Made by a program: the position numbers and the translations under genes
In this document: positions 1-6,436 of the stretch, one piece after another
Position numbering within the stretch: position 1 is the first letter of the stretch
Layout of the letters: every line of letters begins with the position of its first letter
Notes under the pieces: model-generated
Database searches by the model: none
The model's input: the letters and a program-made list of their open reading frames with translations, nothing else
Told to the model about the DNA's origin: nothing
Source: Flavobacteriaceae bacterium
GTDB taxonomy: Bacteria > Bacteroidota > Bacteroidia > Flavobacteriales > Flavobacteriaceae
Direction of reading: 5' to 3'
Length of the DNA stretch: 8,471 bases
NCBI GenBank assembly: GCA_029245825.1
Contig: JAQWON010000029.1
Coordinates: forward strand, 1-8,471

Positions 1-1031
1 AAGAAAAAGTGAAATTTAATTCTAGGTATGGTTTTATTCAATATGACTTTTACCCCTCTAAGAAATTAAACACAATTGTGGGGGTAAGATATGATCAACA
101 CAGTGAATATGCTTCTCAATTGAGTCCAAAAGTTTCATTTAAATATTTTATAAAAGATGCTTTTTCAATTAAAGGTTCTGTAGGATCAGGTTTCAAAGCT
201 CCTGATTTTAGACAACTTTACCTTGATTACACAAATTCAACCGTAGGATATACAGTTTTAGGAAAAACAGTTGAAAAACAGGGCGTTGATCTTTTAAATC
301 AAAATAATCAGTTACTTAACCTTTTTATTCCCATAAATGAATTAGGTGGCGTGCTTAATGCAGAGTCATCAACTGGTTACAACTTTGCTGTTTCATATAA
401 AAAAAATTTGTTTTTTGCTGAAATCAACCTTTTTAGAAATGACATTAAAAACCTAATAGATACTAGGATTTTGGCAAGAAAAATTAACGGTCAAAATGTT
501 TTTGGGTATCAAAATCTGAATAGCATATTTACTCAAGGAATTGAAATAAATTCTAATTACAAGGGATTTGATAAAGTAACATTCTCTTTTGCCTATCAGC
601 TTTTGTATTCATATGACAAAGACAAGTTATCACTTATCTCTAAGGGAGAAGTATACTCAAGAGATCCTGAAACACTCTCGAGTTTTTTAATTGGAAAAGG
701 AAATTACTTTGGGCTTGCCAATAGATCAAGACATAGTAGTTCAATTAAAATTTCCTACAATTCTTCAGACGATAAAACAAGAATAAATCTAAGAGTTAAT
801 TGTCGAAGTAAATATGCAATGTATGATACTAATGGAAATGATTTGATCGATGACTTTGACTCTTCTTTTGTAAATGGATATTCATTAGTTAATACATCCT
901 TTACTCAAAATTTATCAACTAAATTAAGTCTTCAGTTAGGCTCAAGAAACATCTTTAATTATAAGAATCCAACAAATATTCCGAGTCTTAGCGGAAGACA
1001 ATTATATATTAACCTAAGCTATAACTTTTAA
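1..1031 (+). CDS. TonB-dependent outer-membrane receptor, C-terminal part (probable haem receptor, HmuR-like)
   Basis: The gene is cut by the left window edge: the frame is open from base 3, and the GTG at 9 is an internal Val codon, not a start. About 342 residues remain, which is the second half of a TonB-dependent receptor beta-barrel; the signal peptide, plug and first strands are missing. What shows this is the segment GSGFKAPDFRQLY (about bases 180-220), the family's 'GFRAP..LY' barrel motif, then LNAESSTGYNF, which corresponds to the usual 'LKPExS.nyE.G' strand. Alternating aromatic strands follow, ending in a terminal Phe (LYINLSYNF), the typical outer-membrane barrel end. The protein would import a ligand through the outer membrane using TonB energy. 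Haem as the substrate is inferred from the HmuY gene 12 nt downstream, not from the barrel itself. The NP[DN]L box common in haem receptors between FRAP and the next strand is not recognisable here. Confidence 0.9.
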   Translation, partial: EKVKFNSRYGFIQYDFYPSKKLNTIVGVRYDQHSEYASQLSPKVSFKYFIKDAFSIKGSVGSGFKAPDFRQLYLDYTNSTVGYTVLGKTVEKQGVDLLNQNNQLLNLFIPINELGGVLNAESSTGYNFAVSYKKNLFFAEINLFRNDIKNLIDTRILARKINGQNVFGYQNLNSIFTQGIEINSNYKGFDKVTFSFAYQLLYSYDKDKLSLISKGEVYSRDPETLSSFLIGKGNYFGLANRSRHSSSIKISYNSSDDKTRINLRVNCRSKYAMYDTNGNDLIDDFDSSFVNGYSLVNTSFTQNLSTKLSLQLGSRNIFNYKNPTNIPSLSGRQLYINLSYNF

Positions 1032-1043
1032 ATAATTTATACC

Positions 1044-1682
1044 ATGAAACAATCAATATTTTTAAACTTTTTTTACTTTATATCTGCAGCATTTTTTATT
1101 GTTAGCTGTAGTAAAGAGGAAAATAACACAACCTTAATTAATCTAAGTAAAACTTATGAAGATCTTTTTGCTCCTCAAAGCGGAGGAAGAGGAGAGCCTA
1201 TTTCAGGTGAATTTACCAAATTTGATCTTTCAACAGGTCATATAACAGCTGATTCTGAAGGATGGGACATCGCCTTTAGAGGCACTACAATAGCAATAAA
1301 CGGGGGTTCTCCAACTGGTACATTAGATGAACCTCCAAGAAATGGAAATGGTGGTGCAACATTTGTTTCTGGAACATTTGAATCTGTAAAGGTAGCTCCT
1401 TCAAGTTTTTCAGAGGATAGCTCACAAGGTTTTGCTATACCTGGTGGGGGTGGTAATGGATGGTATAATTACAATCCTCAAATGAGAATGATAACCCCTA
1501 TTCCCGGAAAAATATTAGTTGTTAGAACAAGGGACGGAAAATATGCAAAAATTGAAATTTTAAGTTATTATAAAGGGGCTCCTGCAAATCCTAACCCAAT
1601 GGCTGATGCTTCTCGCTATTATACATTTAGATTTTTATATAATCCAAATGAGGGAAGCAATAGCTTAGAATATTTCTTGTAA
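1044..1682 (+). CDS. hmuY: HmuY-family haem-binding lipoprotein
   Basis: A 212-residue lipoprotein of the HmuY family, haemophore-like proteins that bind haem at the cell surface and pass it to a partner TonB-dependent receptor. The start at 1044 gives a signal peptide with the lipidated Cys at residue 22 (FFIVSC). Residues 24-26 are Lys-Glu-Glu, which fits the Bacteroidetes lipoprotein export signal and suggests surface display. Family features are GWDIAFRGTTIAINGG (73-88), VVRTRDGKYAKIEILSYY (159-176) and YYTFRFLYNPNEGSNSLE (192-209). A Gly/Pro/Asn-rich loop lies at about 86-105 and a Gly-rich one at 133-139. There is one His (66). Met147, Met149 and Met186 lie in or beside the loops where haem ligands occur in relatives, so Met ligation is possible. 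The gene is probably cotranscribed with the receptor, 12 nt upstream. The family call is firm; the ligand is inferred. Confidence 0.88.
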   Translation: MKQSIFLNFFYFISAAFFIVSCSKEENNTTLINLSKTYEDLFAPQSGGRGEPISGEFTKFDLSTGHITADSEGWDIAFRGTTIAINGGSPTGTLDEPPRNGNGGATFVSGTFESVKVAPSSFSEDSSQGFAIPGGGGNGWYNYNPQMRMITPIPGKILVVRTRDGKYAKIEILSYYKGAPANPNPMADASRYYTFRFLYNPNEGSNSLEYFL

Positions 1683-1745
1683 GTATTTATAAAATAGTAG
1701 TTCTTTTTTTTCTATATTGTATTAATAAACTTTAAAACAAATAAA

Positions 1746-2171
1746 ATGAGTACAACAAAGGGAACGTCTAACGTTCCATTAATCATGGGAATAATTGGTG
1801 CCGCTTTAGGTGTGCCTAATATTTTTTGTGCTGGTATTTGTGGTGCAGGTGCTGGAGCAATGGCTGATTTAGCCGCTGCTGGAGCAAGTGCTGCAGAAGG
1901 AGCTATAGACGTAGAGGCTCTAGATATGGCATCAACTGCTGCTGCTGGTACAGGGAGTATGTGGATTGCCGGTGGAGCTGCTTTAATCGGACTAATTGCT
2001 GGTATCCTTGGTAAATCAAAGCCTAGTATTTCAGGAATTGGAATGCTAGTAGCCATGGCTATGGTAGGGTCAACCGGTATATTAGGAAATATGCTTGCTC
2101 TATTAATAGCTATCCTATACCTAATTGGTGGAATAATAGCTTTTACACAAAAGAAAGAAGCTGTTTCATAA
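1746..2171 (+). CDS. Small Ala/Gly-rich four-helix membrane protein, function unknown
   Basis: A 141-residue integral membrane protein that I do not recognise with certainty. Hydrophobic segments are at about 10-38 (with Cys28 and Cys32), 69-88, 95-112 and 113-133. Between the first two lies an Ala/Gly-rich stretch (33-68) with a short acidic patch (EGAIDVEALD, 51-60) that probably faces outside the membrane. The tail is short and charged (QKKEAVS). The layout of one helix, a loop and three closely packed Gly-rich helices loosely resembles DUF4064-type small membrane proteins, but that is a guess from shape. The start is a clear ATG with an A-rich leader and no Shine-Dalgarno sequence. The Lgt-like gene begins 10 nt after the stop, so the two are probably translated from one message. 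The Ala/Gly codons make this gene more GC-rich than its neighbours, which explains the long open frame on its opposite strand. Confidence 0.75.
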   Translation: MSTTKGTSNVPLIMGIIGAALGVPNIFCAGICGAGAGAMADLAAAGASAAEGAIDVEALDMASTAAAGTGSMWIAGGAALIGLIAGILGKSKPSISGIGMLVAMAMVGSTGILGNMLALLIAILYLIGGIIAFTQKKEAVS

Positions 2172-2181
2172 GTTTTGTGTT

Positions 2182-2940
2182 TTGTACAAAACCTTTGAAC
2201 TGTTTGATTTCGGACTGATTTCAACCTACAATCTTATGATTGGGGTTGGAATTTTTTTTGGCTTTTTACTAATAGAAAAAAGTGTTTCTAGAGAAATCAA
2301 ATTTAAAGATCACTATAAGCTACATATAACTCTTTTTCTATCCTTCATTTTTGGATTTATTGGTTCCAGAATATTTGACATCATTTTTTTTGGGAAAGAA
2401 TTAAATTTTTTGAACTTCCTAACCGGAAGTTCTACATTCATAGGAGGTTTGATTTTTTCAGTCTTATTTATAATCCTCTTCACTTCTGTAGTTAAATTAA
2501 AAACAACACTCGTTCTGGAATTATTGGTGCCCTTTTTAATTGTTGCGCACTTTTTTGGAAGAATAGGATGTTTCCTGGGTGGATGTTGCTATGGCAAACC
2601 AACAAATAGTTTTCTAGGAGTAAAATATCCTGAAGACTCCTTCCCTTATCAAGTTGATCCCGAAATTGTTGGCATGCATCTTCATCCAACACAGCTCTAC
2701 GAATCATTTGCGCTACTACTAATCTATTTTATTTTAAAGAATAAACCCAATAAAGTTTCTTCCTATCTTATCCTATATGGAATAGTAAGATTTATTATTG
2801 AATTTTTTAGAAATGATCCCAGAGGAAGTTTTTTGACAGATTTTATGAGCCCATCACAAGAACTAAGTCTATTATTTGTAATTACTGGATTTCTATACTT
2901 TAAGTTTCTAGAAAAAAAAAGAACTACTTATCCTTTGTGA
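2182..2940 (+). CDS. Lgt-like membrane protein (prolipoprotein diacylglyceryl transferase paralogue with altered catalytic residues)
   Basis: A 252-residue polytopic membrane protein of the Lgt fold. True Lgt moves diacylglycerol from phosphatidylglycerol to the lipobox Cys of prolipoproteins. The TTG start at 2182 is chosen because the protein then begins as Lgt does (YKTFELFDFGLISTYNLMIG) and sits 10 nt after the previous stop. Conserved landmarks are Tyr16 (E. coli Tyr26), GSR at 61-63, GRIG at 126-129 (Arg127 = Arg143), Gly138 (= Gly154), HPTQLYE at 168-174, Arg203 and Glu207 (= Arg239, Glu243). Key differences are Ile87 at the His103 position, Cys130 for Asn146 and Cys135 for Glu151, giving GRIGCFLGGCCYGKPT in place of GRIGNF.NGE..G. 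These residue equivalences are my alignment by eye. The protein may act on another lipid or thiol substrate, or be a weak Lgt; the normal housekeeping lgt is expected elsewhere. Its 3' end overlaps the convergent gene by 13 bp. Confidence 0.82.
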   Translation: MYKTFELFDFGLISTYNLMIGVGIFFGFLLIEKSVSREIKFKDHYKLHITLFLSFIFGFIGSRIFDIIFFGKELNFLNFLTGSSTFIGGLIFSVLFIILFTSVVKLKTTLVLELLVPFLIVAHFFGRIGCFLGGCCYGKPTNSFLGVKYPEDSFPYQVDPEIVGMHLHPTQLYESFALLLIYFILKNKPNKVSSYLILYGIVRFIIEFFRNDPRGSFLTDFMSPSQELSLLFVITGFLYFKFLEKKRTTYPL

Positions 2941-3416
2941 TCTTCTATATTTGAATTTGCAAAAACAATGAACAGATCTATTGCAAAGCCTGTAAGTCCT
3001 GTAATCCAAATGATTGTAGAGTCTCCCATAAAATAAATCCCAAGTAATTCAACTAGGATAACAAAAGCAAAAGCCTCTTTAACCCTTCCAGGAAAAAAAC
3101 GAACCTGCAAAGCAGATAATCTTTTGTATATGGTGGCAAGAGAAAACCAAAGTGCTGGTAAAAAAGCTATGAAAAGAATTATAATATTTACAATACTGAA
3201 AGTTCCCGTCAAAATTTCTAAAGCAAGACCTGGATCATTTTCAATGGCAGAAGTCGCAGAAGGATCAGTAACATCAATCCCAGAATCCATAACACCTTTA
3301 CCTACAAGAGCTAAGAAGATTATAATTGCTGGAATAATTAAAACTATAGTAAAAAGGCCTCTTAAAAAATAATTTAGACCGTTAATTGTCTCTGTAAACT
3401 GGAAATACTTTTTCAT
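2928..3416 (-). CDS. Four-helix inner-membrane protein, DUF805-like
   Basis: A 162-residue membrane protein. Helices are predicted at about 16-38, 69-95, 113-129 and 132-152. An extramembrane loop rich in Asp/Ser/Thr (41-64) lies between the first two. The N-terminal INGLNYFLRGLF (11-22) and the LPALWFSLATIYKRLSAL segment (86-103) resemble the 'gRinR..yw' and 'P.l.l..rRLhD' parts of DUF805 (E. coli YhaH type), although the family's typical Asp after the second motif is absent. The family has no settled biochemical function. The ATG at 3416 follows a good -7 promoter element by 17 nt, so the gene is probably transcribed alone. Its stop codon lies inside the last codons of the convergent Lgt-like gene. 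The membrane-protein call is secure; the family call is moderate. Confidence 0.68.
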   Translation of the reverse strand: MKKYFQFTETINGLNYFLRGLFTIVLIIPAIIIFLALVGKGVMDSGIDVTDPSATSAIENDPGLALEILTGTFSIVNIIILFIAFLPALWFSLATIYKRLSALQVRFFPGRVKEAFAFVILVELLGIYFMGDSTIIWITGLTGFAIDLFIVFANSNIEDHKG

Positions 3417-3433
3417 AATTAAAAATTTTAGGC

Positions 3434-3441
3434 CAAATTTA
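3434..3441 (-). promoter_or_regulatory. Bacteroidetes -7 promoter element of the DUF805-like gene
   Basis: Read on the minus strand this is TAAATTTG, a full match to the Bacteroidetes -7 consensus TAnnTTTG, 17 nt before the ATG of the DUF805-like gene. No clear TTG is present at the usual 19-20 nt spacing upstream, so the -33 element is weak. The untranslated leader would be only about 10 nt, as for the neighbouring Cys-rich gene. Confidence 0.55.
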
Positions 3442-3546
3442 ATGAATAAAAACTTTTATACTTCTTAATCTAAATTAAAATAGAGACAAACACTAAAAGT
3501 TAGTAAAATAGGTAAATGAATTAGTTTATATCCTTTCAAACTTTTA

Positions 3547-3777
3547 TTAAGACCAAGAAAAACAAAGCAGACCTTCAGCTGCAAAACCTGGGTTAGGACA
3601 TTTTTCTGTTTCGTGTCTTTTACAATTATAACAATTAGATGATTTTGAAATTGATCTTTTAAAAGAATGATCAGAACAAACATTATCTAAATCAACATCC
3701 ACATCGTGTTTACCACATCTGAAAGAATCCATTAAATTTTCACAATTGATACAAACGGAACCTGATTCTAAACTCAT
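3547..3777 (-). CDS. Small Cys-rich protein with two tandem CxxC units, probable metal binder
   Basis: A 76-residue soluble protein with eight Cys (9, 12, 21, 34, 49, 52, 60, 72) and no signal peptide or membrane segment. The Cys fall into two similar units: C-x2-C-x8-C-x12-C (9-34) and C-x2-C-x7-C-x11-C (49-72). Both CxxC pairs have Asn before the second Cys (CINC, CYNC), and each unit ends in an aromatic shortly after its last Cys (CSDHSF, CFSWS). His24, His37 and His55 are further possible ligands. This arrangement suggests two small zinc- or iron-binding modules arisen by duplication, with a role in the cytoplasm. I cannot name a function. The start is supported by a strong promoter 17 nt upstream. 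The gene follows the FbpC stop by 71 nt on the same strand, so it may also receive read-through from the iron transporter operon. Confidence 0.72.
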   Translation of the reverse strand: MSLESGSVCINCENLMDSFRCGKHDVDVDLDNVCSDHSFKRSISKSSNCYNCKRHETEKCPNPGFAAEGLLCFSWS

Positions 3778-3794
3778 AGCTTTTTATTTTACAA

Positions 3795-3825
3795 CAAAAT
3801 TAACTCAACATATGTTTAGAAACAA
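3795..3825 (-). promoter_or_regulatory. Bacteroidetes promoter of the Cys-rich gene
   Basis: On the minus strand there is a TTG (3823-3825), a 20-nt spacer, and TAATTTTG (3795-3802), a full match to the -7 consensus TAnnTTTG. The ATG follows 17 nt later. The spacer holds the 10-bp perfect palindrome AACATATGTT (3807-3816), which could be a regulator site. This promoter lets the gene be expressed independently of the upstream iron transporter genes. Confidence 0.65.
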
Positions 3826-3848
3826 TTTAAATTAGTTAATGAAGAAAT

Positions 3849-4811
3849 CTACTCAAAAAAGTTTCTGCACATAGAATTAAAATAAATAAGATCTTCTTTC
3901 TTATAATCTAAGCAAACTCTTTGTTCAACTTTTAATGGTTTGGAAGAAAAGAAATAACAGGTTTCCCCATTATGTGAACCCATTATTTTATATTCTTTCC
4001 CCTGGAAAAAACATTTTTTTACTATAACTTCAAACTTTGATTTTTTAACAATTTTAAAATTTTCAGGCCTTAAATAATAGATGTCATCATTAGTTGAAAT
4101 TTTATTTAAATCCCCGAGAATTTTTGCGCAATAACAATTTACTGGTTCACAATACATATTTACAGGATTATCATATTGTTGTAAAATACCAGCTTTAAAT
4201 ATTAATATTCGATCAGCTATGTTAAGAGCATCATTAACATCATGGGTGACAAGTATTGTTGTTGTTGTTGTTTGCTTTATAATTCTATAAATTTCTTCTC
4301 TCATAGAACTTTTAATTTCTGAATCTAAATTGCTGAAAGGCTCATCCAGTAATAAAAGATCTGGTTCTCTTATAAGTGCTCTTGCCAGACAAGCCCTTTG
4401 TTGTTCACCTCCTGATAATTCATGGGGAAACCTTTTAACTAAATTTTCTAATCCAGAAAGATTAAGTATGTAATCAAACTTTTTAAGATACTTTTTATCG
4501 ATATTAAATAAAATATTCTCCTTTAAATTAAGGTGGGGAAATAAAGGATAGTCTTGAAAAACAAAACCAATATTTCTATCCTGTGGTTTTACAAATTGTT
4601 TGTTATCGTTAAGAATTCTTTTATTAAGTTTAACAGATCCCGAGTTAATATTTTCTATACCCGCAAGGCACTTTAAAAATGTTGTTTTACCAGATCCACT
4701 CTCTCCCAAAAATGAGATTATTTCACCTTTGTTTACAGAAAAATTTAATTTTTTTATAACCAAATTTTCTTTATTGTAAAATTTAACAAGATCATTAACT
4801 TCCAGATGCAT
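3849..4811 (-). CDS. fbpC: Ferric iron ABC transporter ATP-binding protein (FbpC type)
   Basis: The 320-residue ATPase drives ferric iron import through the permease encoded just upstream. All ABC motifs are intact: Walker A GESGSGKTT (36-44), Q-loop Gln86 in FVFQDYPLFPH, signature LSGGEQQR (132-139), Walker B LLLLDEP (152-158) and the H-loop His190 in LVTHD. PQDRNIGFVFQ before the Q-loop is typical of the iron/spermidine/sulfate-type importers. After about residue 235 comes a short TOBE-like C-terminal domain, recognisable from YYLRPE (245-250). It is slightly shorter than most FbpC proteins. Unusual details are Cys221, Cys226 and Cys228 in the linker and five successive Thr at 181-185 from an (ACA)5 run. 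The ATG lies 11 nt after the permease stop, preceded by a purine-rich AGAGAA. Iron specificity is inferred from the FbpA-like neighbour. Confidence 0.92.
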   Translation of the reverse strand: MHLEVNDLVKFYNKENLVIKKLNFSVNKGEIISFLGESGSGKTTFLKCLAGIENINSGSVKLNKRILNDNKQFVKPQDRNIGFVFQDYPLFPHLNLKENILFNIDKKYLKKFDYILNLSGLENLVKRFPHELSGGEQQRACLARALIREPDLLLLDEPFSNLDSEIKSSMREEIYRIIKQTTTTTILVTHDVNDALNIADRILIFKAGILQQYDNPVNMYCEPVNCYCAKILGDLNKISTNDDIYYLRPENFKIVKKSKFEVIVKKCFFQGKEYKIMGSHNGETCYFFSSKPLKVEQRVCLDYKKEDLIYFNSMCRNFFE

Positions 4812-4822
4812 AAAAATTCTCT

Positions 4823-6436
4823 TTAGTTAGGCCAGCTTTTACTGATAGTTTTTTTCAAAAGTATTAACAAAATTGATCCAATCACAATAATTAGTAAGGA
4901 ATAGACAGAAGATCTTGGAATCATCTCCTCAATCGCATATTCATAGGTTTGAGTTGCAAGAGTATCAAAGTTAAAAGGTCTTAAAATTAAAGTTATTGGA
5001 AGTTCTTTCATTACATCAATAAATGTTAATATAAATGCAACCATAAGTGCAAACTTATTTATTGGTAAATGCAACTTTTGAAATAACTTAAATGTTCCTG
5101 CTCCCAAATTTTTTGCCGTTTGATCATATGTTTCAGGGTGTCTATCAAAACTAGAACTTATTGGAGATTTTCCTACTGCCATAAACCTAATGACATAAGC
5201 GTATATCAAAACAAAAAGAGATCCAATTAATGATATTTCTATAAATAAGCTATTAATTTTAGTAAATAATAATATTAATCCCATTGCTATTACAGCTCCC
5301 GGGAGTGCGTAGCCTAAAGAAATAAGTTGATTAATGTATCCATAAGCTTTCCCTTTAGATATTTTCCTTATAAATTCAACAAAAAATGCAAATATTATTA
5401 CGCTAATGGCTGTTAATAGAGCAACTAAAACTGTATTCTTAGATAATAGAAACAAATTTGATAAGTCAATTTTTTGATAAGTAGAAATTGCATTGTTTAA
5501 AATAAAAATTAGTGGAAATAAAAATCCAAAAACAAATGGAATTCCACATATAATATTTGAAGTTATTGTTTTGTAAAAACCTGACTTAACCAAATTTTGA
5601 ATGTTGTTATTGATCTTATAATTGTATCTGTATTTCGAGTTTAAAAATCTTTCAATAAAAAAAACAGCAAAAACTACTATCAGCAATATTATTGATAGTT
5701 GAGTTGCAGTGTTTACATCATTCATAGAAAACCATGCTCTAAATATACCTGTAGTAAATGTATTAATACCAAAATATTTCACTGCTCCATATTCATTTAA
5801 CACCTCCATTAAAACAAGAAACAATCCAGAAAAAATAGCCGGCCTTGATAAAGGCAAAATGATCTTATAAAAAGTTTGAAAAGATGATAATCCTAAATTT
5901 TTAGCAACATTTATATAATTCGACCCTAAAAGACTAAACGAAACCCTGGAAACAGTATATATGTAGGGAAACAATGACAATGCCATTATAATTCCGAGGA
6001 CTTCAATTTGCAGATAATCTTTGTTAAAAAAATTTGAGATCTGTGGATAATTATCTCTTAAAAACGTTTGCATCGGACCTGTATAACTAAGAATATCACT
6101 GTACGTAAAAGCCATGATATAAGAAGGTATTGCTAAAGGCAAGTAAAGGACGATATCATAGAATTTTCTTCCATAAAAACTAGAGGTACTAATTAACCAG
6201 GCGGGAAAAACTGCAAATAAAAGTGAAAATATGGCAGTTATAATAACTAAGTAAAAAGTATTCTTACTGTAATCTATCAACAAATTATCCCATAAATAAA
6301 AAAAATTTTCGTTGTTAAACTCAAAGATCCTGCCTAACAAAAAAATTATAGGCAATAAGAGAACTAGGGTTAAAAATGAAATTAAAATAACCCCCTTTCT
6401 GTTTTGAGATTTTAGTAGACTTTTTATTATTTCCAA
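4823..6436 (-). CDS. fbpB: Ferric iron ABC transporter permease, two-domain (FbpB type)
   Basis: A 537-residue inner-membrane permease with two fused transmembrane halves, as in FbpB/HitB/SfuB, so one copy forms the whole channel. Each half has the cytoplasmic EAA loop that docks on the ATPase: AKNLGLSSFQTFYKIILPLSRP (178-199, first half) and AKNLGAGTFKLFQKLHLPIN (441-460, second half). LPLAIPSYIMAF (99-110) and LGYALPGAVIAMG (374-386) are the matching family helices. About twelve hydrophobic segments are visible. The only available start near the N-terminus is a TTG at 6436, because a stop codon immediately precedes it in frame. The TTG overlaps the end of fbpA by 10 nt, which implies translational coupling. 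The frame is intact throughout. Confidence 0.92.
   Translation of the reverse strand: MEIIKSLLKSQNRKGVILISFLTLVLLLPIIFLLGRIFEFNNENFFYLWDNLLIDYSKNTFYLVIITAIFSLLFAVFPAWLISTSSFYGRKFYDIVLYLPLAIPSYIMAFTYSDILSYTGPMQTFLRDNYPQISNFFNKDYLQIEVLGIIMALSLFPYIYTVSRVSFSLLGSNYINVAKNLGLSSFQTFYKIILPLSRPAIFSGLFLVLMEVLNEYGAVKYFGINTFTTGIFRAWFSMNDVNTATQLSIILLIVVFAVFFIERFLNSKYRYNYKINNNIQNLVKSGFYKTITSNIICGIPFVFGFLFPLIFILNNAISTYQKIDLSNLFLLSKNTVLVALLTAISVIIFAFFVEFIRKISKGKAYGYINQLISLGYALPGAVIAMGLILLFTKINSLFIEISLIGSLFVLIYAYVIRFMAVGKSPISSSFDRHPETYDQTAKNLGAGTFKLFQKLHLPINKFALMVAFILTFIDVMKELPITLILRPFNFDTLATQTYEYAIEEMIPRSSVYSLLIIVIGSILLILLKKTISKSWPN

Noticed and set aside
9..11. GTG as the start of the TonB receptor
   Set aside because: The frame is open upstream to the window edge and the product lacks signal peptide and plug; this is an internal codon of a truncated gene.
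1684..1696. TATTT-ATA-AAATA hairpin followed by a T-run after hmuY
   Set aside because: The stem is only five A/T pairs and too weak to call a terminator, although the T-run at 1703-1711 keeps it possible.
1712..2224. Long minus-strand open frame (170 codons)
   Set aside because: It is the shadow of the Ala/Gly-rich membrane protein gene on the plus strand; GC-rich codons there remove stops from the other strand, and the translation is Pro/Ala/Ile-rich with no family features.
2492..2707. Minus-strand open frame inside the Lgt-like gene
   Set aside because: It is antisense to conserved Lgt motifs, with no promoter or recognisable protein.
3124..3372. Plus-strand open frame inside the DUF805-like gene
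   Set aside because: It is antisense to a clear membrane protein with its own promoter, and its Lys/Ile-rich composition is typical of a shadow.
3492..3504. ACTAA-AAG-TTAGT hairpin downstream of the Cys-rich gene
   Set aside because: A five-pair stem with no following U-tract on the minus strand; not enough for a terminator.
3465..3683. Minus-strand open frame overlapping the Cys-rich gene
   Set aside because: It overlaps the Cys-rich gene in another frame, and the Cys pattern plus a full-consensus promoter favour the 3547-3777 frame.
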